This document shows, piece by piece, positions 11,210 through 22,861 of a DNA stretch of 64,000 bases. The notes under the pieces were generated by a model, which saw only the letters and a program-made list of their open reading frames with translations, searched no databases and was not told the DNA's origin. Source of the DNA: Magnaporthiopsis rhizophila (Eukaryota; Ascomycota; Sordariomycetes; Magnaporthales; Magnaporthaceae); contig PYSS01000158.1 in assembly GCA_003049465.1 (NCBI GenBank), positions 1-64,000 on the forward strand, read 5' to 3'. Position 1 is the stretch's first letter; each line of letters begins with the position of its first letter. The translations under genes were made by a program, and so were the position numbers.

Positions 11210-12005
11210 GAGCTGGAACCCATTTCGACTTTCCTCCGTTCTCCTGTTTACTTACCCTTTATACTTTTCCGTCTCTTTCCTTCCTCCTGCCTCTTCAAGC
11301 CATTTTTTGTTTTTCGTTCGATAAGTCCGAGAACTTTTTTTTCTTCCTTCGGATGGCGTTGGATGAGGTTTCGTTGGGATTGGGACGGCATGGGCCTCGC
11401 TCAAAACTTTGTGTAGATGGGCTGGGAGGTCGCTGGAAAGGGGCATTTGGAAATTTATCAGGTGGACCGCTTTGTTTAATTTTCATGTCGTTGTCGGACC
11501 GACCGGAGTCTCCCGTCTCCGTTTGGAGTTGATTGAATGTTTGACCAAATTCACCTCGCCGGTTCGATCTTGCCACGTACGCCACGCAAAGGGCATGTGG
11601 CGCGGCTAAATCACTACCTACGCAATCACTTGCTATGGCGTAGGCGGAGCTTGGCGGGGGCTTCTCGGCTGCAAGGCCCCAATTAGGCGGCCCCACTTGA
11701 CTCCGCCACCATGATGATGTCAATCCTGGACAATGACCAGCCAGACCCTTGAGTTGCTTGGACTCAAGCATCACCATCACCATCAGAGCGACGATCGCTT
11801 TTGTATGAACTAGCTTCCATTCCCAGCAACTGCCGCGCGTCCAGTCGACGGTACTAGCCTGACAGCCTGCGCAATAAATCCCTCGACGTTCCCTCTTTCT
11901 GTCGACTTGTTCTCGCCCATCATCTCCCTAAACATCAATTACCCCACAGTCGCCTTTACCCAGCACTTCCGGTCGCCAAATCGCACAAAGTCTCTCCCGC
12001 CGACG
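11210..12005. other. Intergenic sequence
   Basis: Holds the 3' region of the repeat protein gene and the promoter of the SYLF gene. A pyrimidine-rich stretch (11230-11345) and a CAT-rich stretch (about 11710-11785) are visible. A 162-codon minus-strand frame here has no domain and poor codon use. Confidence 0.5.
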
Positions 12006-13962
12006 ATGAGCGGCGCCAACAACTGCAAGCCCGGCTCCGACAACTATCCTCCTCCTCCTCCCGGGGGCCCACCCTCGAACAACCAGGGCAAGCCAGCCTC
12101 CGGCCAAATCCCCGCCTACAACCCCGCCGCCCCGACCTTTGCCGGTCCCCCTAGCAGGGCAGACACCGACATCTACAACGCCACCGACGACGAGACCCCG
12201 CCGCCGATGCCTACACATCCCGGGCATGGGCACCCTATGGCTGGTTCGACGGCCCAGGGCACGGCTCACGCTCCAGCGCCAGCCGCTCCTGCGGGAGGAA
12301 AATCCAAGTTCTCTCTGTCGTCGTTCGGCCAGAAGCTCACCGGCGGCATCAACCAACTGGCAAACAAGATGGGCTCCGAGGGCTTCCTTCCCGACAGCCT
12401 CGATGTAGAATGCGAGAAAGCTGCGCGGACGCTCCGGGCATTTTGCAGTAAGGACCTCCCATGGCCTGAACAATCCTCGAAGACATTTGCTGACACAACA
12501 CGCACCCCCCCACTTAGAAGAGGGTCTCGACCCCGAAACGGCCGCTGAAGCCCCTCCCCAGACCCTCGACGTCCCTCCTGACGGCAGACCCACCTCTAGC
12601 GGAAGGGCGTCGCCCGACCCCAAAGCCGGCAAGCGGCTTAAGAGCAAGACCCTGGTCCACATACCCTCCAAGGTCTTCTCACGTGCCGTGGGCCTTGCTA
12701 TTTTCACCAACGCCCGGGCCGCGTACTTTGTCACGGGTTCCATCGGCTCTGGCGTGCTGATCTCGCGTCTTCCCAACGGCAGCTGGTCCGCCCCTGCCGG
12801 CATCCACGTGAGGATTGGAGGTGTCGGTGCCGCCGCCGGCGCGGACATATTCGACTGTGTCGTCATCTTTAACAATCGCGAGACTCTCGATACATTCACT
12901 CGTACTGGGTCCATTACTCTTGGCGGCGGTGGCGTCTCGCTTGCTGCTGGCCCTTGGGGAGCGGGTGGCAATTTTGATTTTGCCGCATCTGATTCTGCTG
13001 CCAAAGGCAAGGGCAAAGGGAAGGAAGGCGAGGCCGTCGACGCATCCCACCCAGTCACTGGAGACAAGCCCGCTGCTGCTGCAGACTCGAAGCTCGGCCA
13101 GCCCCCTGCGTCGACCACGGCCGATGGGAAACAGAGATCGCGCTCGCCCTTGCCCGGCTCGGCCGTCATTAGCTACGTCAGGTCGAGGGGCCTTTACGGT
13201 GGCGTGCAGGTTGATGGCACTGTTCTGTCGGAGCGGAAGAACGAGAACGCGCGCTTCTACAACCAAGAGGGCATCACGGTTGCGCAAATTCTGAGCAAGG
13301 ATGTTGCCGAGTCTACCGCTGCTGCGGCGACGCACCCGTGGCAGAAGCACGCCCAGATCCTCCTCGACGCTGTCCGCTCTGCCGAGGGCTACCGCACCGG
13401 GAGCGGTCCCGGCACTCACCTGGACCCGCCTACGACCCTGATGAACAACATGCGGCTTGATGGCGACAACTCTGCCGCCGCGCCACCCCCTGCTGCCCCA
13501 GTTGGCGACTCCAAGGTCGGCGCGCCCCAGTCTACCTGGACGGCCGCACCGCAGAGCGCCAGCAACAACATGCCCGGTGGCGGCTCGTTCCCGCCGCCTC
13601 CACCCGGACCGCCGCCCAACACCGCCCCGGCCGTGGCCCACGGGAAGGCTGGAGAGGCCGCCAAAGAAGCTGCGGCAGCGCAACTGGCCGGCAGCAACTC
13701 GTTCCCGCCACCGCCGCCTGGCCCTCCGCCCAACGTCGGCCCCGGCATGGTGCAGTGGAAGCAAGAGGAGGCTGCCAGGGAGGCGGCGGCCAACTCGCAG
13801 GCGAATGCTCCTCCGCCTCCAAGCTACTCGGAGCTTGATTCCGGACACTCAGCGCCACAGGCCGGCGGCTCAGGACAGACCTCGGACTTGCCACCTCCTG
13901 CCTATGTAGACGACGGCCAGCCGAGGCCTGGTGTGGGTGATTCCAAGACTGACCCGCATTGA
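12006..13962 (+). CDS. SYLF-domain protein (Ysc84-like, lipid/actin-binding) with polyproline tail
   Basis: Two exons, 12006-12447 and 12518-13962, joined across a 70-nt intron (GTAAGG...TTAG), giving 628 residues. Residues 1-130 are disordered and Pro-rich (PPPPPGGPP). The SYLF (DUF500) domain runs from the first SYLF helix (ECEKAARTLRAFC, split by the intron) through AVGLAIFTNARAAY and GSIGSGVLISR to SRGLYGGVQVDG and YNQEGITVAQIL, about residues 137-430. A low-complexity insert of about 60 residues (KGKGKGKEG and following) interrupts the beta-rich half of the domain. The tail carries two copies of a unit with FPPPPPGPPPN followed by an Ala/Glu-rich helix (about 13565-13800). SYLF proteins bind phosphoinositides and actin at endocytic sites; the Pro runs could bind SH3 or profilin partners. 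No C-terminal SH3 domain is present, unlike yeast Ysc84. Confidence 0.88.
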
Positions 13963-14756
13963 TGAATTTGTTTAGGGAAAGCGGACCGGTCCCCATCTGT
14001 CTCCCTTTGCTCTTGGCTTCTCCACGATATTGCCTCCTATACATCTTTACGAGTATTGGTAAAAGGGCTGTTTTGAATCAGACGTTTCGCTGGCGAACCA
14101 GTGTTTTCTCTGAGCCGGCCTTATGTTCGTGTGTGATCATACTATCCAATTTCTCAATTCTTCCATTTTTTTCTCTTCATTCTCCTTTGTGGTTTCCCGT
14201 CTGCTGTCTCGGCTGGTTTCCTTTTCTTTCTGGTACGCCTGTCTTATTCCTATCCTTTTCTTTACCTCATGTGCCCTTGTTTTATTGAAAAATGAATTGA
14301 GACTACAATCCATACCTCCCTTCTTCTGGCAATGACTCCCAATGTCCATATGGATAATGCCCCTTTTCATCTGTCAGTAGATGAAAAATTTTATCCTTGT
14401 CGCTTGTTTCGAAGGAAAATAATCTTGCATTGTTGCTCCCGAGTCTGACATCTTCCCGCAAGCTGGACAATGCTCACATCCTGCATCCCCTGCGGGAGGG
14501 AGCGACGGGGAAGCCACGAGTTTGACGACGAAGCGTAACAACGACGGGATCAGAATCAATTCAGATATCTGGAAGGAGACAGAAAGCTCACGGCATGGCA
14601 AATTGCTGATATAGCTTGGAGGATTCCCTTTTGCCATTCTTTACGGCCCCTGGATTCTTGCTGTCCAGTCTCATAGTCGACATCAGCAGCTGGCTTCGCT
14701 CAATAGCAAAATATCCAATCTTCTTGCAACAGCCGAGCATCTCCATCTTGTTCAAC
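13963..14756. other. Intergenic sequence
   Basis: About 790 bp of T-rich sequence between the SYLF gene and the following orphan. It presumably holds the SYLF 3' untranslated region and the next promoter. No supported gene. Confidence 0.5.
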
Positions 14757-16733
14757 ATGCCCTTCTTCCAGCTGCCAATCGAATATGGGGCACCACCGGT
14801 CTCCAACCAACTCCACTGCGATGTCTCTGTTCTCACAGCGGCGCAGGAACGTGGGAACCCCAGAAATCCGAAGAAACCTCAACGTCCTCGGCAGCCTCGC
14901 GCCACCCGGACCAGGCCGGCCACGTCGCATGACCCGGCGGGCATGTCTAGCGCTACCGCCAGTGGCGGCGGCATAGCCGACGCGCCCGGCTCGGCAGCTG
15001 CTGGAACATCGGCTGCTGGACCAGGAGAGGAAACCGCTGGCGAGGGTGAGGATCCGGAGGATGACGCTCCTGAGGATGGAGCTCCACCAGACAGGCCTGG
15101 TGAGGTGGCAGAAGAGGTCGAGGAGGAGGTCAAAAGCGACGTCCGGGTGATTTTCCTCATCAAGACCGACCACCCCGGCCAGGATTTCACGCAAGGGGAC
15201 AGCTACTACCTGGCCGTACCCTACCGCGCGGCCCACGAGGCCATCTGCCCCAGACCCTGGACCAGCCACCTCGACAACGTGGACCAGGGCGTGAAAAAGG
15301 CTCTGGTTGACGACAAGGAGGGGGTCAGGGGCAACACGCAGGGACACGCGATGCACCAGTCACTCGCGACGGCGCTCCACGTCGCGGAGGTGTCGCAGCG
15401 GGGCGAGGTCAAGTTCGACGTCGACATCAGGTCATACGACAGCTCTGGCCGTCAGACGCTAGAAGAGCTCAAGGGCAAGTACCTGTCCGGGCCCAACGCG
15501 CAGCAGCAGCAGGAGCAGCAACAGGAGACGATCCTCTGCATCATGCACACGGGGACGCCCGCGGTCGAGACGACTCCCGAGCCGTGGAGGGCACTGCCGC
15601 GGGACGAGCTGTTGAACCTGCGGCTGTACCCGTGCGAGACGGAGATGCTGAGCGAGAACGGCAAGATCGACGACGTGGTCGCCTTCGACGCGGTCGCGGG
15701 TCGGCGCGCCGAGTGGTGGCGGCCCCAGACCTGCTTCGGCATCCACCACGTCTTCGACCACGGCGTGCCGCGCTGCCCGCTCGAAGGGCAGGGCCGCACC
15801 GTCTACAAGCGCAGCTGGAGCGACGCGAACCAGCACGTCGGCGTCAAGCGCAGGCGCACGTCGCCCCTGACGTGTCTGCCGCTGCCCGACATCCCCAGCA
15901 AGCCGCCGCCGGGCAGCCGCAGGCAGTCGACGGTGCGGAGGCGGCAGACGATTGTTGATGAGTCGGGCGACGAGGATGCTGCAGATCATGTTAACAACAA
16001 CAACGAAGGGGCTGACGAAGACGAAGACGGCGTCGGCTCCAAGAAGCTCAAGGTCGTGGCCAGGGACCACAACGTCCCGCGCGGCAACAGGCCGCAGACG
16101 CGCTGGTTCCACCAGGAGTTCGTGCCGTCGCTGCAGCACGGCGAGTTCCGCGTCTTCATCGCCACCACGCCCGACGCCTCGGCCCTGCGCGGCCGCCGCG
16201 GCTACGTCGTGCACTGGGTCGTCACCGCCACCAACAGCGACATGCCCGAGTGCGGCGACGCCATGCTCGTCTGGCGGCCCGACCTCGGCGGGAGCAGCAG
16301 CCGCAGCGATGATGATGCTGAAGCCGACGCCGATGCCGACCTGGCGGGCATGGACGGCGAGGACCCGTTCAAGTCCAAGGGCACGACGCGGGACGCCGTG
16401 CTGGCCTATGCGCTCGAGGCGTTTGAGGCGCTGCGCAGGGACGGCGGACCCGCGTTCGACTCGCTCGAGGTCGGCTGTCGCGTCGACGTGGGCGTCTGCG
16501 CGCCGCAGCCCGCCGGTAAGGATGGCGAGGAGCAGGGGCAGGCCAGGCTGTTCATCAACGAGATCAATCGCTGGTACAGCGCCACGTACTTCTCCATCGA
16601 GGCGCTGCCCGCCCCGCACTCCAAGATCTGCGCGCACTTTGCGCGCGCGTTTGCGAACTGGGTTCGGAGCGGGGGTCACAAGAGGGATTTGGATGAGGGG
16701 CCTACGATGCTGGAGGGGCAGAGGTTGTGTTGA
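14757..16733 (+). CDS. Hypothetical acidic protein, no recognised domain
   Basis: A long open frame with strong GC3 bias. The frame extends upstream to 14616, but the first ATG is at 14757; the next is at 14943 and starts a low-complexity Ala/Gly region, so either could be the true start. From 14757 it encodes 658 residues. Features in order: a basic Arg/Pro segment, an acidic segment (about 90-125, rich in Glu/Asp), a folded-looking region (about 125-375, with a poly-Gln stretch QQQQEQQQ), a basic stretch with RRRQ and VKRRRT that could be a nuclear signal, a second acidic stretch (about 405-435), and a C-terminal region (about 440-658) with VVHWVVTAT and WYSATYFSIEALP. I do not recognise the family. 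The codon use and length make it very likely a real gene. Confidence 0.7.
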   Translation: MPFFQLPIEYGAPPVSNQLHCDVSVLTAAQERGNPRNPKKPQRPRQPRATRTRPATSHDPAGMSSATASGGGIADAPGSAAAGTSAAGPGEETAGEGEDPEDDAPEDGAPPDRPGEVAEEVEEEVKSDVRVIFLIKTDHPGQDFTQGDSYYLAVPYRAAHEAICPRPWTSHLDNVDQGVKKALVDDKEGVRGNTQGHAMHQSLATALHVAEVSQRGEVKFDVDIRSYDSSGRQTLEELKGKYLSGPNAQQQQEQQQETILCIMHTGTPAVETTPEPWRALPRDELLNLRLYPCETEMLSENGKIDDVVAFDAVAGRRAEWWRPQTCFGIHHVFDHGVPRCPLEGQGRTVYKRSWSDANQHVGVKRRRTSPLTCLPLPDIPSKPPPGSRRQSTVRRRQTIVDESGDEDAADHVNNNNEGADEDEDGVGSKKLKVVARDHNVPRGNRPQTRWFHQEFVPSLQHGEFRVFIATTPDASALRGRRGYVVHWVVTATNSDMPECGDAMLVWRPDLGGSSSRSDDDAEADADADLAGMDGEDPFKSKGTTRDAVLAYALEAFEALRRDGGPAFDSLEVGCRVDVGVCAPQPAGKDGEEQGQARLFINEINRWYSATYFSIEALPAPHSKICAHFARAFANWVRSGGHKRDLDEGPTMLEGQRLC

Positions 16734-18145
16734 GTTGATGATGTGTTGGGACGTTCATGTTGTTACGCAGTCCGGGTTGACGCACTCTCGACGGCTTCTT
16801 TTTCCTTACGATCACGGAGATCACACAAATCACAGAAAGTCTGTCTTGGGGATTGTTGGGCATGTGGCTTCAGTACCTAGCTATCCTCAACTCACGATTC
16901 CTCCACTGTATTTCTCCCATAGTGTGATATGATACACGCGGCGGACAGTTGTGGCGCTGGTTTTGAGAGCCAAGGGAATAGCGGCAGAGAAGCCAAAGCA
17001 AGACCGACTCACCGTTTCGACATTCGTTCACTCATGTAATTTATAATGCGTAATCTCCTTTTTCCACCTTCTTTTTGTCTTTCCCGCACGAAAACCATGA
17101 CAAGACCAGTGACGAGGAGAACGGGAATGGGATAGGAAGGCAGATAGGAGGCGAACGTGAAAGGGAAGAGGGCGGCACAAGGGAAAATATAAACCGGGAA
17201 GAATACAAAGTAACACAAGGAAACATAGAGATGGCAGAGTGCAAATGGATACCTAAGCACAGCACACTAGATCTCGGTCGAAGATGATACCGGTTCTCAA
17301 TGTATGTTGTTGTCGTTCTAAAGATATGACAGCAACCGCCTCGACATATGAAGAGAGGTCGCAGCTGTGGACTTGCAAAATTGCAGGGCGCATGCGGGTC
17401 TCGCGATACCAGAGAGCGTTTATACACGCAAGCTCGTAGTCGGCAGTCACACCGGTGTAGTCAGAAATGCGCTCCTGCGTTGGGGTCACATGGCACGACC
17501 TTTGCCACGGGCCTGCCGCCCACAATACCAGATACTATTGGAGGTTTCTCGCGGGACCGGCCTCTAGCCTCCAAGCTCATCTGATACCCTCACTCTGCCT
17601 ACTTTTTGTCAGCACCTAGATGCTCTCACCACCAAAGTTCACACTCGAACCATGCATTGGCTTGCTTGCTTGTCCACGGATTTTTGCCTCGGCGGTTTTT
17701 TTTTGTTTCTTTTTTTTCACCTTTTCGTTTGTCCCATCTTACCCTCTCTTTTCCTTTTTCTGACTCCGCTTCGACTATTCACTCTCCGTTCCCCATATCT
17801 GGTCTCTACTCCTCTGTATCCTTCACGCTTCCAGGCAGCCCATTTAACGGAAACCATTTGATAGGACTATTTGTCCCAGTTTTTTTTTTCTTTCCCCTTT
17901 CGCCATACACCCGAGCGATCCCACATACCGGCTGGATTTATTCACCCGTCGTCGCCTTTGGGCGACTGCTCACTGCTAGGGCGGCGACGTCGAGTTGGAG
18001 ATGGGGGCTCGGTCCCATTGTTTACCCCGCGTTCCAAATGTATCCATAAGCGTGTGGGGCATCATCTGCCGTGTCGTATTTAAACCTGGAATGGCCTTCG
18101 GTCACCGACAGCTGGACACTGGCTGCATCCAAGGCACCATCCGCC
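16734..18145. other. Intergenic sequence, about 1.4 kb
   Basis: No supported gene. Pyrimidine-rich tracts lie at 17690-17905. The sequence just upstream of 18146 is presumably the promoter of the carboxylesterase gene; TATTTAAA at about 18078 is a possible TATA element. Confidence 0.45.
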
Positions 18146-19844
18146 ATGAAGCTCAAGACGTTTCGGGCCCTCGCCGCCATCGCCGCCCTGGCGGGGCGGT
18201 GCCTCGGCCTGCCCGGCGCCTGCACGACCGTCCACACCAAGAACGGCATCATCAACGGCTTCACAGACTCGTCCGCGGCGCCCGGTGTCGTCCAGTTCCT
18301 AGGGATTCCGTACGGTGAGGCCCCCGTCGGCGACCGCAGGTGGCTCCCCGCCCTGCCGAGGAGGCCCTTCGACGCACCCCTGGACGCGCTCACGCAGGGC
18401 CCGAGCTGTCCCCAGACAGACCCGCCAATTCCAGGACGCGCCTGGTCAGCCGAGTTTCTCATTCGGCCTGGCAGCCCCGGCGAGGACTGCCTATATCTTA
18501 ACGTGTGGGCGCCTGTCGGTGCCTCGGAGAAGTCTCTTCCCGTCGTTGTTTGGATCCATGGCGGCGGATTCACCGAGGTTCGCGCACCCTTGCGGCTTGG
18601 AACCCGAAGCATCAAAACCGTCGCTAACACGTTGCGTGCAGGGTGGCGGCGACGTTGCCTACCAGATCCCCGCAAAATGGGTGCAGAGGAGCCAGAAACA
18701 TATTGTAGTTGGCATCAAGTGCGCCAAGCCCGTGACCCCGTTTCCGAAAGCTGCTGCCGCTACTAATTTGGTACCAATCTTCTTCTTCCAGCTACCGACT
18801 AGGATTATTCGGTTTCCCAAATGCGGCTGGCCTTGACCCCAAGGAGCAGAACCTCGGCCTCTTGGACCAGCGCCTGGGCATCGAGTGGGTGAGAGACAAC
18901 ATTGCCCAGTTCGGTGGTGACCCTAGCCGTATCGTCCTTTGGGGCCAGAGCGCAGGCGCCGTCTCCGTCTCGTACTACCAGTACGCCTTCGCCGAGGATC
19001 CCATCGCCATCGGTTTCATCAAGAATTCGGGCTCTCCCTTCATATCCGTTGCAGTCTCCGATCCCACCCACTCCAACTTTTCGGCCCTCGCCGCCGGTTT
19101 TGGATGCACCAAGGAGGACGAGCTGAACTGCCTGAGGAAGATCCCGTTCCGCGAAATCCAGGAGTACCGAGTCAAGGCCCAGCTTTCCTTCGGTATCGTC
19201 GTGGACGAGAAGATGGTGTTTTCCAACTATGCAGAGCGTACATTGGCCGGAAAGATTGCCCAGGGCGTAAGCACACTTCTCCATCCTTCCGTGCATATCT
19301 ACCTAGGTAATTACAAGGCATGCGTTGTTGTTTTTTTGTCTGACTGATGTCACAGCCCGCCATCACTGGAACGACCCGCAACGAGGGGGTTATCCCCGGC
19401 AACCCCGGCCCACTCCCGGCCAACGCCACCGTCCCGGGCGACAGCAGGTACGGCTGTCCGGCGCATTTCGAGACCAGCCTGCGCGGCGCCGCCGGCCTCA
19501 CGACCTGGAGATATATGTACTCGGCCAATTTCACCAACATCATGCCAGGTGGCCAGGGCGCCTTCCACTCGGCGGATCTGCCCCTCTTCTTCGGCACCCA
19601 CGACATCGCGCGGGGACGGTCTACCCTGTTCGAGTACGAGCTCAGCAACGTAATGCAGGACCTCTACCTTGCTTTTATCGAGGACCCGGCGGCTGGTCTG
19701 ATGAAGAAGGGCTGGGAACCGACCCCGCCCGGCCCGTTGGGCACGGTCCAGACTGGCGTCGACCTCGGCCACAATGGCGTCTTGATGCAGAAGTATTCAT
19801 GGGGGGCGTGGCAGACTCAGTGCAAGAACAGCACCACAGCTTGA
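18146..19844 (+). CDS. Secreted type-B carboxylesterase / lipase
   Basis: Four exons: 18146-18577, 18642-18718, 18792-19266 and 19356-19844, giving 490 residues. Introns of 64, 73 and 89 nt have canonical borders and keep the frame. A signal peptide occupies about residues 1-21. Type-B esterase hallmarks are present: the EDCLYLNVW motif, the oxyanion-hole loop WIHGGGF, the nucleophile elbow GQSAG, the acid residue in TTRNEG and the His in GAFHSADLP. The protein lacks part of the usual middle region, and at 490 residues it is slightly shorter than the common 520-560. It hydrolyses ester bonds of lipids, xenobiotics or plant polymers; the substrate cannot be told from sequence. Exon 2 is only 77 nt. 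Confidence 0.9.
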
Positions 19845-20660
19845 GGCCTGGACTCTGTGTCTAGATTAATATCCTGAATGATATCACTGGTACAATAACA
19901 GGAGAATTACGGCGCTCCGGGTTTTCAGGGCGAGGACGGATTCGAGGGAAGTGGATGTGACGGCTGCCGTGCAAGTTGTATGTTCCTTGGACCTTGGCGC
20001 CCGCCGCACCGCGCCTGTACTTGGCCATCAGTCTTTTGGATAACTTGTACTGCAGAGGTATGGCCGCGTGGACGACTCCGCCGATTTGTTGGCCCGGAGA
20101 CTATAGACTAGCAACGATTCCTTCCGCCTGGCTGCGCGCGACGATATCGCACCCCTCCGCCCCAAAGCAGACGTTACAAGCCCCAAGGTCCCCACCAGGA
20201 AATAGAACAGGATACAAAGTTCGCGCGTCGGTGCCGCTGCGGTCCGGCCGCCCGCGACAGCATGACAAAGTGTCCGGGCCACCGTCGGCCATCGAGACAC
20301 CCAGCCCACGCCCTCGTGATATGAGGAAGGTGGCGTCGGGCTTGCACTCGACATCCGTCGCCGGCAGCACCGTCTTCACCGCTGATGACCCCTGTGGCGC
20401 TCCCCGTGAGCCGCGAAGTCGGAAGGCCGTCCTGGCCGTGGGCGCAACCTAGCGAGGGCCTTGTGCGATGCCGTGAGCCGTCTACGTGGCACGAAGATTC
20501 ACTCTGGTGCCAAGGGTCCGTCCGATCGGGAGCAGGAAGATCAGTGTTGTCACATCGCGTCCCCATCACCACAGTTGCCCTTTTGTTAGCCGCTGGACGA
20601 CCCGCTTCCTCACGGCTACGAGCCACCCACCGAGTGTCTCCGGCGTCACAAATAGCAAAC

Positions 20661-20662
<2 letters not shown>
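19845..20662. other. Intergenic sequence next to an assembly gap
   Basis: No supported gene. Overlapping short frames on both strands lack domains. The stretch ends at a homopolymer and a run of N. Confidence 0.45.
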
Positions 20663-20702
<40 letters not shown>

Positions 20703-20726
20703 NNNNNNNNNNNNNNNNNNNNNNNN

Positions 20727-20764
<38 letters not shown>
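20663..20764. other. Assembly gap: poly-A, 24 N, poly-A
   Basis: Forty A, twenty-four N and thirty-eight A. The N run marks a scaffold gap inside a homopolymer; the true length and sequence are unknown. The two sides differ in character: ordinary intergenic sequence on the left, AT-rich and repeat-bearing sequence on the right. Confidence 0.95.
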
Positions 20765-20768
<4 letters not shown>

Positions 20769-20945
20769 GTTCCATAGATTTGTGCTTATTTACTAATTAT
20801 TTATAATATTAATGTGATAGGTCATGCTATAAGCCGGTTGCTGGTGGGTGCCAGGATGGTATTATTATTAGAGATGGAGAGGAAAAGGAAGAGATGCTGC
20901 TCGGGGGAAAGACGGAGGCCTGGCGCCCGATATATATATGAGCCC

Positions 20946-20995
20946 GGGCTTAGGGGCTTGCCCCTAAGCCCCGAGATCCGTGCTCAGCACGGATC
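20946..20995. repeat. Two adjacent perfect hairpins
   Basis: GGGCTTAGGGGC at 20946-20957 pairs perfectly with 20960-20971 across a 2-nt loop. GATCCGTGC at 20975-20983 pairs perfectly with 20987-20995 across a 3-nt loop. Such paired palindromes are typical of ends of non-autonomous DNA transposons or of retroelement termini. I could not find the matching partner end within the window. Confidence 0.75.
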
Positions 20996-21251
20996 CGTAA
21001 CAATCAACCCTTTTTATGTACAACTCCAAGGCTCCATATTTACGAACCCCAGCTCCGATTAAACCAGATAAAAGTTTCCCATTTTAACTCCGTATCAGGA
21101 TGAAGCTGGCAAACCTTTTAAATTTTCATGCGGCCACCATCGATAAAATTTTTAATCACACACCCGGCGACTGTAACATATAAATAAAACAACATCACCA
21201 TCACATCTTCGCCTCTATGCTTTGCCCGCCGCTTGTGCCTTGTGCTGCTCT

Positions 21252-21360
21252 GTCGCCCGCCGCCCGTCCCTCTGCCGACCGCTGCCCGCTGCCCGCTGCC
21301 GACCGCTGCCCACTACCGCCCGCTGCCCGCTGCCGTCCACTGCCGCCTACCGCCACCCCC
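21252..21360 (+). repeat. Degenerate CCGCTGCC tandem repeat
   Basis: About 110 bp made of variants of CCGCTGCC and CCGACCGCTGCC. All frames across it are low complexity (Cys/Pro/Leu/Ala-rich), so the open frames that cover it are not evidence for a gene. Confidence 0.8.
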
Positions 21361-21779
21361 CTGCTGCCAACAATGGCACCATTTTCTTTTCGTTACGTTA
21401 TTTCAACGACGGTCAACCTGGGCGGCCGCCCGCTCGGGGTCGGTTACGTGACCCGCTCCCCGGGGTTTCGCCGGGCCTACTTCTCCCCAGCCGAGATGGG
21501 CGAGGCCCAGGCCTAGCTTTAGCGCCTCGGGGCATCAGCCACACCATCGGAGGGGGGAAGGATCCAGCATGGTTCAACTTTCTTTTGGACGAGCCGTCGC
21601 TCAGGGAGTCGCTGCAGTATCCGATACTGAAAATCAGGCACACCGTGCCTGCTAATGGTGGCCTGGACTGCCTCTTGCACAGCGGCCCCAGGGGGAGGAT
21701 GGCCACCGGCCGGGCCTCTCGGTTTCGGTTTCGACGCGGACATATCACCTTTAGTGTTGGAAGGCTGACCCACGTTCCC

Positions 21780-22216
21780 CCGGCCCCGTCGGGCCAGGTA
21801 AAAACCGGATGTCTTGTCCGTGACTCCGATCGCGACCTCGAAGACTGCATCCACAAACACTGCTCTGCTCGCCGCTGTAAAAGCCAACCTCCTGGGGTGG
21901 GATCAGTGACTTCCCGGCCTGCGCTCTCTTTGACAACGGATGCCACTTCCGAAATGGCTGGGTCAAGACATTCCTTGCCAGACATGGCACCGAGATGCGG
22001 TTCGGAATCTTGGAACATCCCCAATCCCAGGGGTTGGCCGAATTGACGATGCGCCTGATCAAGCACCAGTTTCGAACGTTCGCGAGAGTCACTCTCCCCC
22101 GGTTTCACCACCCGCCGATTTCGAGAAAACGGTCGCCGGTTGTCAAGGTTTCCCGCGCGAGCTTGGTCGGTTCGCGGAAGACCAACGCGAGCTCGTATCT
22201 CGGCAGAATCCGGTAG
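21780..22216 (+). mobile_element. Decayed retrotransposon integrase core (Ty3/gypsy-like)
   Basis: The frame 21899-22216 encodes a DNG-containing strand (FDNGCHFRNGWVKTFL) followed, about 35 residues on, by HPQSQGLAE. This order and spacing match the D,D-35-E core of retroviral-type integrases, where the second Asp lies in a DNG/DRG motif and the Glu follows HPQSNG. Just upstream, a different frame (about 21800-21895) carries a plausible preceding helix. Stops and frame changes between the two show it is not functional. No long terminal repeats or reverse transcriptase are visible nearby, so only a fragment remains. Confidence 0.5.
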
Positions 22217-22861
22217 CGGTCTCCCATCCGATACCCGAGCAGTGCTATAGCCCGACCCTCACGCGCTTTCTGCAACCTTCACCCCTTTTTTGCCTCTCGA
22301 TCCAGTGGCGAATGGCGTTGCGCCCAGGGGCCGCGGGCCATCGTGAGTGTCTTCCGGCAGGCAGGTGTCTTCCGGCATGTTTCAGGCGTCTTCCGGCGGG
22401 CTTCAGGTTGTTTCTCGCAGCCGGCCACACCACGCCTGTGCGCTTGCCCGGGGGCGCGCGCGCAGATAGATGGGCGGCTTGTAGCTGCGGCTCCTTTGGA
22501 GCCGGCGTGGCGCTTTGCTTCAGTTGGTACGTTGATAGGTCGGACTGTCGAGAGTGCCCTCGCCGGGGACACCCGACGATTCTGGTGCCGAAAGTCGTCG
22601 TCGAGCGCAAGACAACGACATTCCCCCAGCCCAGGGCCCGACGGCGACTTGGCTGGGCTGGAACTAGGCAAGGACATCCGGGTATTCACGAAATCCACCC
22701 TCGACAATGGCCCTAACGACTGGCATGCTTCTTCAGAACACACCAGAGGGCTGCGAGCTAGTTACTCTTCCCTTTTACGACAGCAGCACGCCGCCATCCA
22801 CTGGACAACCCTGCTGCGGGCATCGAACCGCCGCCGCTTCTTCTTGAGTGGCTCAATCTAG

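Noticed and set aside
11928..13848. Long minus-strand frames opposite the SYLF gene
   Set aside because: Shadows produced by the GC-rich coding sequence; the plus-strand SYLF motifs decide the strand.
15459..16679. 406-codon minus-strand frame opposite the acidic orphan
   Set aside because: Shadow composition; the plus frame is longer and has fungal codon bias.
18602..18766. Continuous reading of carboxylesterase exon 1 through intron 1
   Set aside because: The read-through loses the GGGDVAY and NYRLGLFG motifs; splicing at 18578-18641 restores them.
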